The position numbers and the translations under genes are program-made. From assembly GCF_022965805.1 (NCBI RefSeq), contig NC_133103.1:52712386-52776385 (forward strand): a stretch of 64,000 bases of DNA. The letters are read 5' to 3'. The notes under the pieces are model-generated. The model was not told the origin of the DNA and ran no database searches. It saw only the letters and a list, made by a program, of their open reading frames with translations. Every line of letters starts with the position of its first letter. Within the stretch, counting starts at the first letter, position 1. This document shows positions 48,858-62,045 of this stretch, in pieces. This stretch comes from Primulina eburnea. Lineage: Eukaryota > Streptophyta > Magnoliopsida > Lamiales > Gesneriaceae.

Positions 48858-50749
48858 TGTGGGGACCCGGGCTCTAACTCAATTCTGTCTGGGATTAAGT
48901 GGATCTGTGAGAAAATGTGGGTCAAATTTTCGCTTTTCAACATTAATTCTAATGTATATAAATAAGCATAAGGTCTTTACTTATTTTACAAACATACAAA
49001 CATGTCTCGTTCTAATACATCAATCCAACTAGTGTTTAATACAAAATATCAAAATACAAGTAGTCCAAGTCTAATAAAAGCCACTAGTGATCTTCTGCGC
49101 CCGTAGTCACCACTCTATCTCGAACTCATCTCTGTCGTGACCCAGATCCTGCCCCACCTATTGTTATGCACACATACAGACATAACAACAACCGAAAACT
49201 CCGGTGAGAACAAATCCCAGTATAAAACATGTATACATGCATATGCATAATAAAATCATAAAACACCATATCATGCATGTAACATAAATCATGGGTTCCA
49301 TAGTCTATGAAACCAATCTATAAAAACATGCAATGCAAATCAACTCATGTTTTGACTCAACTCGACTCTACTCTAGGGATCCCGGGGTGAATAAGACATC
49401 ACTGTCTGTTACCTACCCTCCCAGTCGGGGTAACTGTACGTCTTACTCCTAGACTTCGGCCGTGTCTGTATCGAATGTCTACAATCGGAGGAAGTCTGCT
49501 CCTATGCGTCGATACACCGAACGTCTAGTTTGACAAATCTGTCAATGACTCTCCTATCTAAATGCTTGAATATAAATCTATAGACAAAGCATGATCATAT
49601 CAAGAGATTTGAATATAAATCTATAAACAAATCCAAATCATATCAAAAGATACAATAACAAATCTAGTATGTGATTTTGTTGGGAAACTCCAATCAAATC
49701 TGATTCGAGTCGTATCTTCCCCACAATCACATGAATTATACCTTTCTTGTTGTAGTCTTGTCGTAGTCGAAGTCTCGAAGACGAATCTGTCAATTTCAAT
49801 CTGAAATGGCAATGTTGATACACATTTTATCAATCTCTAACTCAATCAACACATATCCAATTCAATACTTGATCTCGGTACAATTTGACGGCGTAACGAC
49901 GTACTTTCTCAATACCGTTCAATCCTAAATCTCAACATATATCAATGCATCTTAATTCTCAACGCATAATCATCATCATAGGCATATGATAGTACTCAAA
50001 ATCTGCCTTCTTTAACTCTAAACATGCTGGAAATAGTAGCAATAGCATACAATATCCATTCTTCGATCCGGTTGCGAATAACCGTTACTTAAAATCATAA
50101 GAACATATATCTACAATCATAACAAAGTTTCCCCAACGTCAACAATTCAAAACATGCTGGAATTTAATGAAACTTACATTCCCTTGAAGCTAGTAGCACA
50201 AGGATTACAAATCTATGCTCGGATGGAAAATCGGTTGGCCGGATCGTTCAAAACTCACAATCTAAGCTAGGATGCAAGTTTAAAAGAACTCTGAAGCTCT
50301 TCTCGTTTTTCACTTCTGAAATGGAAGGGGAAAGAGCCACCTCTATATATATCTTGCATAGAAAGGGACAAGTGTTATCATTTTTCAAGTAACACGCATG
50401 ACCGCGGGTGCGGTAACGTCTTTAGCGCGGGTGCGCTCATGCTTCGGCAATCCATTCATTTTCCAAAATTCAACGACCGCGGGTGCGGTGTTGCTTCGGT
50501 AAAATTTGCCAACTTTATGTCCATGCACCGCGGGTGCGGTCTTGCTTCGAATAAAATTTCCTACCCTACTGGACATCGACCGCGGGTGCGGTCCTTCTAG
50601 CACCGCGGGTTCGGTGTCCCCTCGGCTTCACCTTCACAAATTCACATTTAATGACCGCGGGTGCACTCCTTCTCTAGGCGCAGGTGCGGTCCTTGTCTCA
50701 TGCCACATTTCATAATCTCATTGTTCAATTTATAATCTAGGGCATTACA
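48858..50749 (-). mobile_element. Ty3/gypsy solo LTR, 1.89 kb, with perfect 5-bp target duplication
   Basis: Starts TGTGGGGACCCGGG and ends GGGCATTACA on the plus strand, the same terminal words as the gypsy LTR at 38309-39765. Internal blocks are also shared (CCCACCTATTGTTATGCACA, AACTCCGGTGAGA). AGATA flanks it at 48853-48857 and 50750-50754. No internal region is present. It is a related but distinct family, inserted into the FAR1-type MULE. Confidence 0.93.
50401..50690. repeat. Array of ACCGCGGGTGCGGT palindrome-like units in the solo LTR
   Basis: About seven imperfect copies of ACCGCGGGTGCGGT with 20-45 bp spacers, 60-350 bp from the LTR 5' end in element orientation. This is the same relative place as the CGCGCATATGCGCG array of the related gypsy LTR, but with unrelated unit sequence. 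Confidence 0.92.
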
Positions 50750-50754
50750 AGATA

Positions 50755-51280
50755 TTCAGGTTTCAAAGGCAGATTCTCATGCTGACTTGGAGGGAAAATG
50801 AAATGACTTGACATGAACATAGCAGTAGAAGTTTCAGCCTCATCATAGAATAAATCAAAATGTATCAAAAAGTTAAATGATTTAATCATTTTGTGGCGGA
50901 GAATATAATAAAGTCTCCTAAAAACATTTGTATTATGGAGTGGGTGGGGTTGAAAAAAATAGGAATATAGAATTTAAGTAATTGGGGAATATTAAATATT
51001 AAAAAAAACTATATATAATTTGAAAAAGAAAACAAAATTTAAGGTCATTAGAAATGAAAAGTCAAAATGTAAGATTTAAAAATCTTAAATGGAAGATTTG
51101 ACATTTTCTAATTTGATTTAAGGTGGAATTTGAATGGTATGAATTCTTTTGGCCCATGCAATTTTTTTTTACGTGTGATTACATGATTGGATTGAAATAT
51201 TATACATGTTCTATATTCAACTCATTTTGCTATGCACAGGACCAGAATCATTGTTGTACTTGTTTTGCTGAGTTTTGACA
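50755..51280. other. MULE internal non-coding DNA upstream of the accessory ORF
   Basis: AT-rich. Presumably contains the promoter of the accessory ORF; no specific signal can be supported. Confidence 0.35.
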
Positions 51281-51728
51281 ATGGTGAGTTATAAATTATT
51301 AATTGTTGTTAGTTATAATATTTTTGTCTGCGTGTTGAAAAAGTTTGTGAATTTTTGTACATTTTAGGGGAAAACATATGTTGTCTTTATTGGACGTGAA
51401 CCAAGTATTTATGATACGTGGGGAGAAGCATCTTCTAAAGTTACCGGACATAAGGGTGATCCACCAGTCTTTCAAAAATAGAGATGAGGTAGAAAGAGCT
51501 TATGACGCATTTATGCTAAAACAAGCTGCATGCACTTCTTCCAACTCTAGTGCAAATGAAAGTTCAAGTTCAACTACATTTTCAAGTTCAAATACGAGGG
51601 GTAACGTTTCGTAGACAGAACAAATAAAGAAGTTGCAAGGGATAGAACAGGACTTGGATGAGATAAAGAAGAATTTGGAAGCGATTGTAGAGAATTTGAA
51701 ATCTCTACAAATTAGTGACCATGATTAA
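51281..51728 (+). pseudogene. MULE accessory ORF: RNase H1-type hybrid-binding domain plus coiled coil (broken)
   Basis: Exon 1 is just ATG (51281-51283, donor GTGAGT). Exon 2 starts at 51368 after ATTTTAG and reads GKTYVVFIGREPSIYDTWGE. It continues SSKVTGHKG, then after a one-base frame break SFKNRDEVERAYDAFM. This matches the small N-terminal RNase H1 domain that grips RNA:DNA hybrids (also known as the viroplasmin-type or Cauli_VI domain): the YVVF.GR.PGIYDTW core and SFK...EA.AY end are all visible. A Ser-rich linker follows, then, past one TAG at 51612-51614, a Leu/Ile heptad coiled coil (IKKLQGIEQDLDEIKKNLEA). No RNase H catalytic domain is present. It lies convergent to the transposase in the same transposon. 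The function is unknown; binding of hybrid or double-stranded nucleic acid is inferred from the fold. Confidence 0.72.
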
Positions 51729-52864
51729 TTCATCCAAATTTCATCTACTCAATGGATTACTACAATATATGTTTGATTCTGTTCCCATGTTTAACTATTA
51801 TGTTGTGGCACTCATGTTATGGAATATCAATATTAGCTATGCAATTCTATATGTCTTGCAAAATTAGTGAAGTTGCATTTTATGGCCACATTTCATGGTA
51901 CACACCTAATCTCCTGGTGTCATTTAAACATCTTGTGAGCTTCCTCTGTCAAATGAATTAAGAGTCTGTATTTTCTGTCGAGGAGTCACGACCACCAAAT
52001 TTGGAATATCATGGCTGATAGGGGTCCTCGCCAAGTTCAATCAACTCTACTATCAATTTTTTTGATAATGCTTCAATAAGGTCTCTGCCTGGAGGATTCT
52101 TTTCTCCAGAAATAACAAGTGGATCCAATGCATAAAATGAACATTGCGTGGAATTTCAGTAGGTAGATGAACTCCCATAAGTCAATTAAATTTTCACAAA
52201 ATTTCCTGAACATCTTTTCACAAAATGACCAGCAATATCAAAATAGGTAGCTGAACTCCCATAAGTCGACTAAATTTTCCGAGCATCTAGTATAGCTCGC
52301 ACTTTCTCAGACCAACACAGTATATTCTGATTACAAAAGGAATCCTCTACTATGAAAATGAATGACTAGCAAGTCCTGGCATTTTTCCAGGCACATATGT
52401 TCCTAGTTTGCTAGTTTCGATCAGCCCCATTCCTGCAGAAAATATTGCTTCAGAAATCAGCAGAGCACTATGTTATTATTATTCAAGGAATATGAACACA
52501 ACTTCACAATGTTTTTTCAACAAAATATGTAATTAAAGTTTAACTTTAATATAGCACAAACATTTTAGCATAGCACTATCTAATTAAAATTTTGCACCAT
52601 CCAACATAAATACATACAGATTAATTTCAGTCATCGAAGTCCATTCCAGTTGTCCACATGTTTGTACAACCTGTAAATATGAAAACGATGATTAGTGATA
52701 TATAATCAAAGAAACAAAATTTAAATGCAAAAAATAATTTATGTATTTGAGTTACCATCTATTGATCCAAAATCTTCTTCATCTGAGTTCTCATCTGTTT
52801 TATAATTATTTACAGTTGACCTGACAAACGAACTTTGTCATCCGTACTAATATTAAAGAAATTA
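51729..52864. other. MULE non-coding DNA between the convergent ORFs
   Basis: No coding exon is supported. It probably carries the 3' ends of both MULE transcripts. Confidence 0.4.
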
Positions 52865-55055
52865 TTAACTTTTAAAAAAATTAATCAATACATACCCGTC
52901 TTTCAAATTTGGACAGTTGCGTTTGTCATGTGACACACCTCGACGCCCGCATCCACGACACTGTCTGCCCCTTGATATTGACTTCTCCTTCGATGATTTT
53001 AGTCTCTTCCCACGTCCTTTTGTTCTTATTTCTGAAGGATTAATGATACCAATGGCTCCATCCAAGGTACCCTTACTTTGAATTCCACTGCTTAATGTTC
53101 TATTAATATTCATCTCCTTCATTTTGCTATCAATAGAATCAAACTCATCAGCCAAGAAGTTTGTCCCCTTATCACTGAAAGATGCAACATCAATTAAAGC
53201 TGAAGCTTTACAAGATAATCTCATATGTCTAGACATCAAACACATTTCTGGATCGTCGACCACATTTTGCTCAGCCATAGTGTATAATACGCCAATCTTT
53301 GCATCTTTTGTCCACCGTTTCAGTATATTTTGATCAGGTAAGTGGAACACTTGGTTGATACGAAAGAATGCTAACATATGCATGCACGGAATACCCTCAA
53401 ATTGAAATTTCATGCAACTACATGATATATCGTCTCTTTGTATGTCATGCGTAAGCAGCCTATGTTTGGCAGAAGAAGAACCTTGAAAATTAATGACATT
53501 GTAAACCCCAAACTCAATTCCGATAGATGCTTGTTGCACATAATAACCATGACTCATACTAATTTCATTTTGAAACTCCAACCATTTGTTTTTCGTGTAT
53601 ACATTCACCATTTGCAATTCCATTGGCCAGTTCGATTTAACCTTTGGCCGCTCGTTCATATCAGTATGATCGGCAACTAACTCATTGTGTCTTTGGCGTC
53701 GTAGTGCCTTATTGAAACGAATTATAAAAGCCATCAATGAGTTCTTGCTACAGACGTACCTCTTAAAAAATGCATGTGAAATTTCAGACCTCTGACTACT
53801 TGATATTCCTGCAGAAAATACATGGTTGAAATAAGCCGGCACCCATTTATGCCGCAACTCATACATCAATGACATCCAATCATTTTCTACCAAGTTAGCA
53901 CAATTCATAACATCTTCCCATGATCTCTCAAATTCAATAGAAGTCGTAGAATGTACGATGACATTTTTTATGCTTTGATAGTGGTCACGGAAAGTCACCA
54001 GGTTCAATTTATCTGGGAATTTGTTTAGAATGTGCCACAAACAATATCGATGTATTGTTTTAGGTAAAACTTCAGCTATGGCTTTCGTTATAGCAGGATC
54101 CTGGTCAGTTACGATCAAGTTTGGTGCTCCTTTAGGCATGGCTTCTAGAAACTTATTAAGCAACCAAACAAAAGAATCAGTTTTCTCATCACTCAAAAAT
54201 CCACAACCAAAAACAATGGTCTGATGATGATGATTAACTCCTACAAATGGTGCAAAAATCATCCCATATTTGTTGGTATTATACGTTGTATCAAACACCA
54301 CTACATCACCAAATGCAGTGTATGCCCTTCTTGAAACAGGATCCGCCCAAAAACACCGAATAAATCTATTGTCTGAATCAGTCTCGTAATCAAAAAAAAG
54401 TTGAACTCTTGTCTTTCTCAGACATAAAGAAATCAATCAATGTTTCGGCATCAATACCCTTGTGCTCATCCCTAAGCGTTTCTCGTAGTTTCTTATATCT
54501 CTTTCTGTGCAACCTACATGTTCAGGCACTCCAGACTCTATTTCAAACCATCGCATTTGTTGACAAATAGGTACATTCGCTTCTGCATACTGTTGACTCA
54601 GTGCTTTCTTTGCTGCAGAAACAGTACGATGTGAGCGTAACAAATGCACCTTTGAAGTAGTTGATAGTGGATGATTATGACTTTCCATGAATGTACTAAT
54701 AACCCAACCACGACCAGTTTGTTCCTTTACAACTGAAATCTTTGACTTACATCCAGTTCTAATCTCACCACGAGCTCTTTCCTCTATTGGTTCATCACTT
54801 TTTGATTGTTTACTCCATCTGATTGCATCTGTATGTCCTTCTTTAAAGCATACAAATTTTTTCCAGATAACTTCTTTTGTTTTTTTACTTTTTTTTGCTA
54901 TTGCTCGTTCTTGCACTAAAACCAGATTCTCATACATATTGGTTGTAGAACGAAAACGCCTCCTCTAAAGATTCGAATTTCATCCCTATCTTTGGCTTTT
55001 AATTGTCTCCAACTTGGGTAATGTATGACATTTCTTCGCCGCTGTTTTCGTCCAT
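52865..55055 (-). pseudogene. FAR1-type MULE transposase (broken)
   Basis: Starts at ATG 55055 (MDENSGEEMSYITQVGDN, then TAA). The FAR1 DNA-binding domain follows (KIGMKFESLEEAFSFYNQY, KKFVCFKEGHTD, SHNHPL), spread over shifted frames near 54930. Two more frameshifts occur near 54470 and in a T-run near 54400. Then a clean frame of 523 residues (52865-54436) holds the MULE catalytic core (VVVFDTTYNTNKYG, FVGVNHHHQTIVFGCGF, NLIVTDQDPAITKAI, HRYCLWHI), a SWIM finger (ISCSCMKFQFEGIPCMHML) and a C-terminal CCHC knuckle (CRGCGRRGVSHDKRNC). The two Asp of the DDE core are visible. This is the FAR1/Jittery-like branch from which plant FHY3/FAR1 factors derive. Pseudogene, but recent enough to be fully recognisable. 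Confidence 0.9.
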
Positions 55056-55728
55056 TCTATAAATATGAAAATAACAAAATTAAAATTGATACACATAACA
55101 TGCTGGCTAGCTCGGCAAACAATTCATCTAACGTACTCTATTGCCTGCTTAAAAGGGTGTGACTATTTACTCTCCCAGCTTCTTTCTACTTTGACTGCGT
55201 TCAATACTACTTTTATCAAAATTGACTTCGGAGAAGGTCCTGCCTTGCCTGTTCTTGATCAAATGATTCAAGATGTAAGCCCCCACTTTCAATTTTCTTT
55301 CACAAAACTTATTGTATTTTCTTTTTTTACCAACGAACCCACTAGACCAACTTTTTGAAAGCTGACTTCATTCACAAACCATAAAGATAACTTTCTTGGG
55401 TTCCATTATTGCCCGCACTATTCCAATAAATCAATTAATAATAAACTCAGGTGACGTGAACGCACTCACAAATTAAACATGTTCACCAGTAATCTACAAT
55501 CTTGTTTTTATTTTAAAAAGATTAGTAGTTCTTCACGAGAATGACACACAAGATTTACCTTTCAAACACAAGATTTACCTTCAAAATCCTAAATTGGAAA
55601 TATCTTGGGAATATGAAATTTAAAACTACATCGATTTATCTTCTGATGTCGGAATAGACCGCACTAGATCTCCAGAATTACGCTCAATTGAAGCTTCTTA
55701 CCGTGGTACGTGGGTAAGGAAATTTGGG

Positions 55729-56690
<962 letters not shown>

Positions 56691-58183
56691 TAGCGAGCGA
56701 GTGGCTCACTTGCTTGCCCATTTTTTTTTGTGATATTGGACATGGGTTGAACCCTTTGTATGCGAGTTTGATTCAGCTCCTTGGGTGTGCAATAGGTAAA
56801 TCCCTAATTGGTTCTTAATTTGTACTCATGTATTTTCTTGATCTTTGTGCCTATGTGTGTGATCTTTTTTGGAGTTTGATGAAATTGAATCGATCTTCAT
56901 TTTTTTTTTGGGAACTGAAAAGTTTGGATTTTTAACTCCTTTCTAGTGGGTACACGGCTATTTGTGAACTTTGATTGCTTATTTCCTTGTTTTTTCGGTG
57001 TTCCTCATTTGTTTCCAAACATTTGATCGTCACTGTTTTCTGTGCATTTGTGACGCTTCTTGTATGTACTGAACTGGTTGGTCAGGATTTTGGAATTTGG
57101 TTGATTTCTTTTAGGTCTGCCAATTGCTGAGTCTATGGCTAGCCGTTATGATTTATATTTTTTTAACTGGTAGAGTTTAGCTGGGAGGAAAGAAGAAATG
57201 TAAATTGTAGCTTTGGAATCTATTTAGTGTATGAAAGTTTTTTGTAGTTAATTCTGTGATGGGATCTAATTCACGGGGTTTATGCTTTTTCCATCTTGTA
57301 TGTCAATTTCTGGGCGTAAAGATTTGTTTTATTGATTATTATTGTTACCTCTGCAAGATGGATCCGTGAATTGAAATTTATTTTATTGGTGGGCAACTCG
57401 GCATGAACTCCAGGTTTAAATTGTAACATAATAATTATCATGTAGTTTTCGGACAGTTGAACTCCATCAACAATTTCAGTTAACCTCCTGGCACCCAAAT
57501 CAGTCACCCTTGTTCTAAAGTTCGATTTCACCAGCTATATTTGATGGTAGTTTCAGTTTATTCCCTGTTACACTTGTACATTTCAGTTAATCTGCTGGCA
57601 CCCAAATCAGCAATCCTTATTTCTAAAGTTTGGTTTCACCTACTATATTTGATGTCAGTTTCAGTTTATTCCCTGTTACACTTGTAAGTTGATGATATTG
57701 TATGCTGAGCAGGTAGTCCTCCAGAAAACGTGGTGGCCAGTTTCTGCTGATATACAATCTTGCACTCTTTATAACAAATTTCAGTTTATGTGGATTTCAA
57801 ACTGGGTGTAATTTGGTACGTGTCCCTGAACCCTATGACCTCTCTGGAATTGGTTTTCTTTCATTCTTCAGTTTCTAAGAAGTTTGTTAACTCGTTGTGT
57901 GTAGACTGATTATTCTGTTCAAAATCATCATGTTGAACTTTACTAAGGTTAAATTGCTTTAAGATTTATTTATTTAGTCCTTAGCATAACACTGTATGGT
58001 TCCTGCATTTATGTGGATTTTGGCCTTTTGAGGTAATGTTTCTGTTTTCGTATCTGCCTATTACCTCCGTGATTGCACTCGTTTTTCAAAAGCAGTCTAC
58101 TGTTAGATAAGCTTGAATACATATGCACGTAGCATATTTTGCTTTTATAATTTCTTATGTTACTGACATTTGCAGAAATTGAT
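56691..58183 (+). other. Probable promoter and 5' leader with intron(s) of the FRS7-like gene
   Basis: T-rich, lower in transposon debris. A consensus acceptor (ACATTTGCAG, 58166-58175) ends 8 bp before the start codon, so the leader is spliced. Earlier leader exons are not certain; one donor candidate is GTGCAATAG/GTAAATCC near 56792. Confidence 0.5.
57473..57689 (+). repeat. Tandem duplication, unit about 108 bp, in the FRS7-like leader intron
   Basis: TTTCAGTTAACCTCCTGGCA at 57473 recurs as TTTCAGTTAATCTGCTGGCA at 57581. Both copies run to CCCTGTTACACTTGTA, with scattered substitutions. Confidence 0.88.
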
Positions 58184-60478
58184 ATGAATTTGGAGGTACT
58201 GGGAAATATCATGACTGTTAGAACAAAGCTTTCACCGCTAGTTAATGGGCATCGGAATGATGGAGAATCTAAGATGGAACTTTATGTGGGGTTAGAGTTT
58301 GATTCGGCTGAAGAGGCACAAGAATTTTACAATACCTATGCTAGTCAATTGGGGTTCAAAATCAGGATAGGGCAGCTGTATAGATCCAGAGTTGATGGTG
58401 CTATCATTTCCCGGAAATTTGTGTGTTCGAAGGAGGGATTTCAAACGAACTCAAGAACTGGTTGTCCGGCTTTCATAAGAGTGCAGAAGGTAGATTCTGG
58501 GAAATGGATCTTAGCTAATATAAAGAAGGAACACAATCATGAGTTTGAAGTCTCTGGAGAACTTTCTCCACCACAGGTACAGAGGAAGAGTTTTCCAACT
58601 CCACGATCATCTGCTGGTGGAGCTAGTAGGACAGGAATTAGATCATATGAGAATGATGATCTATCTGACGTTGATGTAAAAAGGCGCAGAAATGAAGGGA
58701 TGGATGAATATGTAGGTTCCTCCTGTGAACCTTACAAAGGTCTTGAATTTAATTCTGCCAATGAAGCATACAAATTCTACAACACTTTTGCTGCTAGTGC
58801 TGGGTTCAAAGTCAGGATCGGCCAATTATTCCGCTCTAAACATGATGGATCAATTACATCTAGAAGATTTGTGTGCTCAAAGGAAGGGCGTCAGCATCCT
58901 TCAAGGGTTGGCTGTGGAGCATACATGAGAATTCAAAGACAAGAATCGGGAAGGTGGATGGTTGATCGTCTCCAGAAAGAACACAATCATGAATTTGACA
59001 GTCCAACAGCTCCTAGTAGAATGGTGACTGTGGCATCGAAGGGATATAGAGAGGAAGGAAGCAGCGTTTTGGAAAACTTGGATTTAGTCGAAACAAATGG
59101 AGGCCTTAGCCTTGTCAAACGAGTTCATGAAAGCAAAATTGGAAATGATTGGTATAATACGCTTCTTGAATACTTTCAATCTCGGCAATCTGAAGATACA
59201 GGGTTCTTTTACTCTGTGGAAATCCGTCATGGTAAAGGTATGAATATTTTCTGGGCTGATGCTCGATCTAGGTTTTCCTGTGCTCAGTTTGGAGATGCAA
59301 TTGTGTTTGATTCAATATACAAGAGAAGTAATTATTTGGTGCCATTTGCTTCATTTGTTGGTGTCAACCATCATCGCCAACCTGTTCTTCTTGGTTGTGC
59401 TTTAATTGCTGATGAATCCGAGGAGTCGTTTACTTGGATCTTCAAGGCTTGGCTTACAGCAATGCTGGGACGCCGCCCTGTGTCTATAATAGCCGATCAG
59501 GACACGAACATTCAACGTGCAATTGCACAAGTTTTTCCTGGGACACATCATCGATTTTCTGCCTGGCAAATTCTCGCTAAAGAGCAGGAGAATTTGGGTG
59601 CATTACTCTCCATGAATACTGAGTTCAAATATGAATATGAAACTTGCATTTTCCAAAGTCAGACAGCCAGTGAGTTTGATTCTGCTTGGAACATGATTAT
59701 TAACAAATATAATCTGAGAGAGAATGCATGGCTTCAAGAGATGTATAGAATGCGTAAAAGTTGGGTTCCCTTGTACATAAAGGGAACATTCTTTGCTGGA
59801 ATCCCAGTGGACGGAAGCTTAAAGTCATATTTTGGTACACTTTTGACTGCAGAAACACCTCTGAGTGAATTTGTTGTACGGTATGAGAAAGCTCTGGAAA
59901 ATTGCCGTGAAGAGGAAAAAAAGGAAGATTTCAATTCATATAATTTGCAAGCAATTCTGCACACGAAAGACCCGATAGAAGAGCAATGTAGAACTCTTTA
60001 CACAGTCTCAATGTTCAAAGTTTTTCAGAAAGAGCTTCTGGAATGCTTTAGTTATGTTGGAATAAAGATAAATGTTGAAGGATCCATTAATAGATATCTG
60101 GTGCAAAAGTGTGGAAATGGTGATGAGAGGAACACGATTGCCTTTAATGTGTCAAATATGAATATCAGTTGTAGCTGTAGAATGTTTGAGTTTGAAGGTA
60201 TTCTTTGTAGGCATGCTTTGAAGGTGTTTCAAATAATGAATATAAAGGAACTTCCGTCTCGCTATATCTTGCATCGATGGAGTAAAAATGCAAAATATGG
60301 TATAATAAGAGATACCGATTCAGGAGGTGTGCTGCAAGATTTGAAACCTTTGATGCTGTGGAGTTTAAGAGAAGAGGCCCGGAATTATATCGAAGCAGGA
60401 GTTGCATCTTTAGAAAGATACAAACTTGCCTTCGAGATCATGCAGGAGGGTAGAAGGAATTTCTGTTGGCAGAACTAG
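58184..60478 (+). CDS. FRS7: FAR1-RELATED SEQUENCE transcription factor, FRS7/FRS12-like
   Basis: An uninterrupted 764-residue frame. It has two FAR1 zinc-finger DNA-binding domains (about residues 31-120, LYVGLEFDSAEEAQEFYN to HNHEF, and 182-270, YKGLEFNSANEAYKFYNTF to HNHEF), a MULE transposase-derived core (about 365-462, IVFDSIYKRSNYLV, SIIADQDTNIQRAI, HHRFSAWQI) and a SWIM finger (about 658-682, ISCSCRMFEFEGILCRHAL). Two FAR1 domains and this length fit Arabidopsis FRS7 and FRS12, nuclear repressors acting in growth, flowering and glucosinolate control. ATG 58184 was chosen because an AG acceptor ends at 58175; the upstream in-frame ATG at 58157 lies in the intron. Frame is intact and composition host-like, in contrast to the broken FAR1-type transposase 3 kb upstream. 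Confidence 0.92.
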   Translation: MNLEVLGNIMTVRTKLSPLVNGHRNDGESKMELYVGLEFDSAEEAQEFYNTYASQLGFKIRIGQLYRSRVDGAIISRKFVCSKEGFQTNSRTGCPAFIRVQKVDSGKWILANIKKEHNHEFEVSGELSPPQVQRKSFPTPRSSAGGASRTGIRSYENDDLSDVDVKRRRNEGMDEYVGSSCEPYKGLEFNSANEAYKFYNTFAASAGFKVRIGQLFRSKHDGSITSRRFVCSKEGRQHPSRVGCGAYMRIQRQESGRWMVDRLQKEHNHEFDSPTAPSRMVTVASKGYREEGSSVLENLDLVETNGGLSLVKRVHESKIGNDWYNTLLEYFQSRQSEDTGFFYSVEIRHGKGMNIFWADARSRFSCAQFGDAIVFDSIYKRSNYLVPFASFVGVNHHRQPVLLGCALIADESEESFTWIFKAWLTAMLGRRPVSIIADQDTNIQRAIAQVFPGTHHRFSAWQILAKEQENLGALLSMNTEFKYEYETCIFQSQTASEFDSAWNMIINKYNLRENAWLQEMYRMRKSWVPLYIKGTFFAGIPVDGSLKSYFGTLLTAETPLSEFVVRYEKALENCREEEKKEDFNSYNLQAILHTKDPIEEQCRTLYTVSMFKVFQKELLECFSYVGIKINVEGSINRYLVQKCGNGDERNTIAFNVSNMNISCSCRMFEFEGILCRHALKVFQIMNIKELPSRYILHRWSKNAKYGIIRDTDSGGVLQDLKPLMLWSLREEARNYIEAGVASLERYKLAFEIMQEGRRNFCWQN

Positions 60479-61389
60479 CGAATATCACAAAAACAGTTTA
60501 GAGTGATCTTTTGTCATTCTAATAAAATATTCATCTGATCTTCAAACATGGTAACTCTTACGTAATGTTCTTGGTTTGCACATTTTCAGCCATGACACCA
60601 TGTAATATCACTGATTGTAGCTCTTTTTCTCTCTTCTTTAAAAACAAATTAGCTGGCTTGATTTATATCTCATGTATCATTGATCTTGAATATATCATCA
60701 CTACAGAACGTATTGTGTCAACCTCAATGGGCTCTTTTCCTTTTCTTTTTTGGATGCAGAGGCAAGAAACTTGTAGCATTAAGCTGTTTACAGGATGATT
60801 TATTTGCTTTCCATCTTACCATATTTTTTGTTTTCACTATTTTCTTTCCTTGTTTCCCATCGTTACCGTAGTATTCTTTAGGGTAAATTACGTCAGGCAA
60901 TCTGTTGAGTGTGGTGTTACATAAGCACTTGTCAATGCCTAATAATCACTACTATCACTCAAAATGTTGTTTGTGAAGTTACAATAAGTTTAAATGTAAG
61001 ATTAACCACCCATGACAGGGTGTCTGTTTCATTCTAACCTTAATAATTCTCATGTAATTAGATTAAGCTTCACGAGGCACCAATTTAGTTTCACTTGGTC
61101 TTAGAGCAATTAACAGGGGATGCTGCAAAACAGTTTAGGTTTTAAACACAATTGATTATGGTAACCAAATAAGAATGAATTGTGCCAAACAGTCCAAGAT
61201 CAAGATATTCCTGTAAACCAATTCAAACAATACAAGTTGAAGGAACCTTTAGCACATTAGCATGACCCTTATTTCAATCCCCTATTTACAAATATCTTAC
61301 ATAAGGGATCAGTCAACAGCAGAACACGATTTTGCACCTTGGCCCATAAACCCTGTTAACTCCATGCCATTTTACTTGAATATGATGGC
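60479..61389. other. 3' flank of FRS7-like gene and intergenic DNA
   Basis: Likely 3' UTR (AATAAAATATTC near 60520) and spacer. No further gene seen. Confidence 0.45.
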
Positions 61390-61400
61390 TTAGACTTTCA

Positions 61401-61598
<198 letters not shown>

Positions 61599-61601
61599 TT
61601 A

Positions 61602-62045
<444 letters not shown>

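Larger units (their letters stand above)
47875..55728 (-). mobile_element. FAR1-type Mutator-like element (MULE) with 169-bp terminal inverted repeats
   Basis: Terminal inverted repeats 47875-48043 and 55560-55728 both read inward CCCAAATTTCCTTACCCAC, then ACCACGGTAAGAAGCTTCAA, and match along their length with scattered differences. Inside are a FAR1-domain transposase (52865-55055, -) and a convergent ORF with an RNase H1-type hybrid-binding domain (51281-51728, +). A gypsy solo LTR (48858-50749) is nested, so the transposon itself is about 6 kb. A 9-bp target duplication could not be identified: the right end runs straight into (TA)n. Broken ORFs indicate it is no longer autonomous. Confidence 0.85.

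Noticed and set aside
58184..60478. Treating the FRS7-like gene as another transposon
   Set aside because: Intact 764-codon frame, two FAR1 domains, family-typical length, spliced leader and no inverted repeats around it. It fits a host FRS gene.
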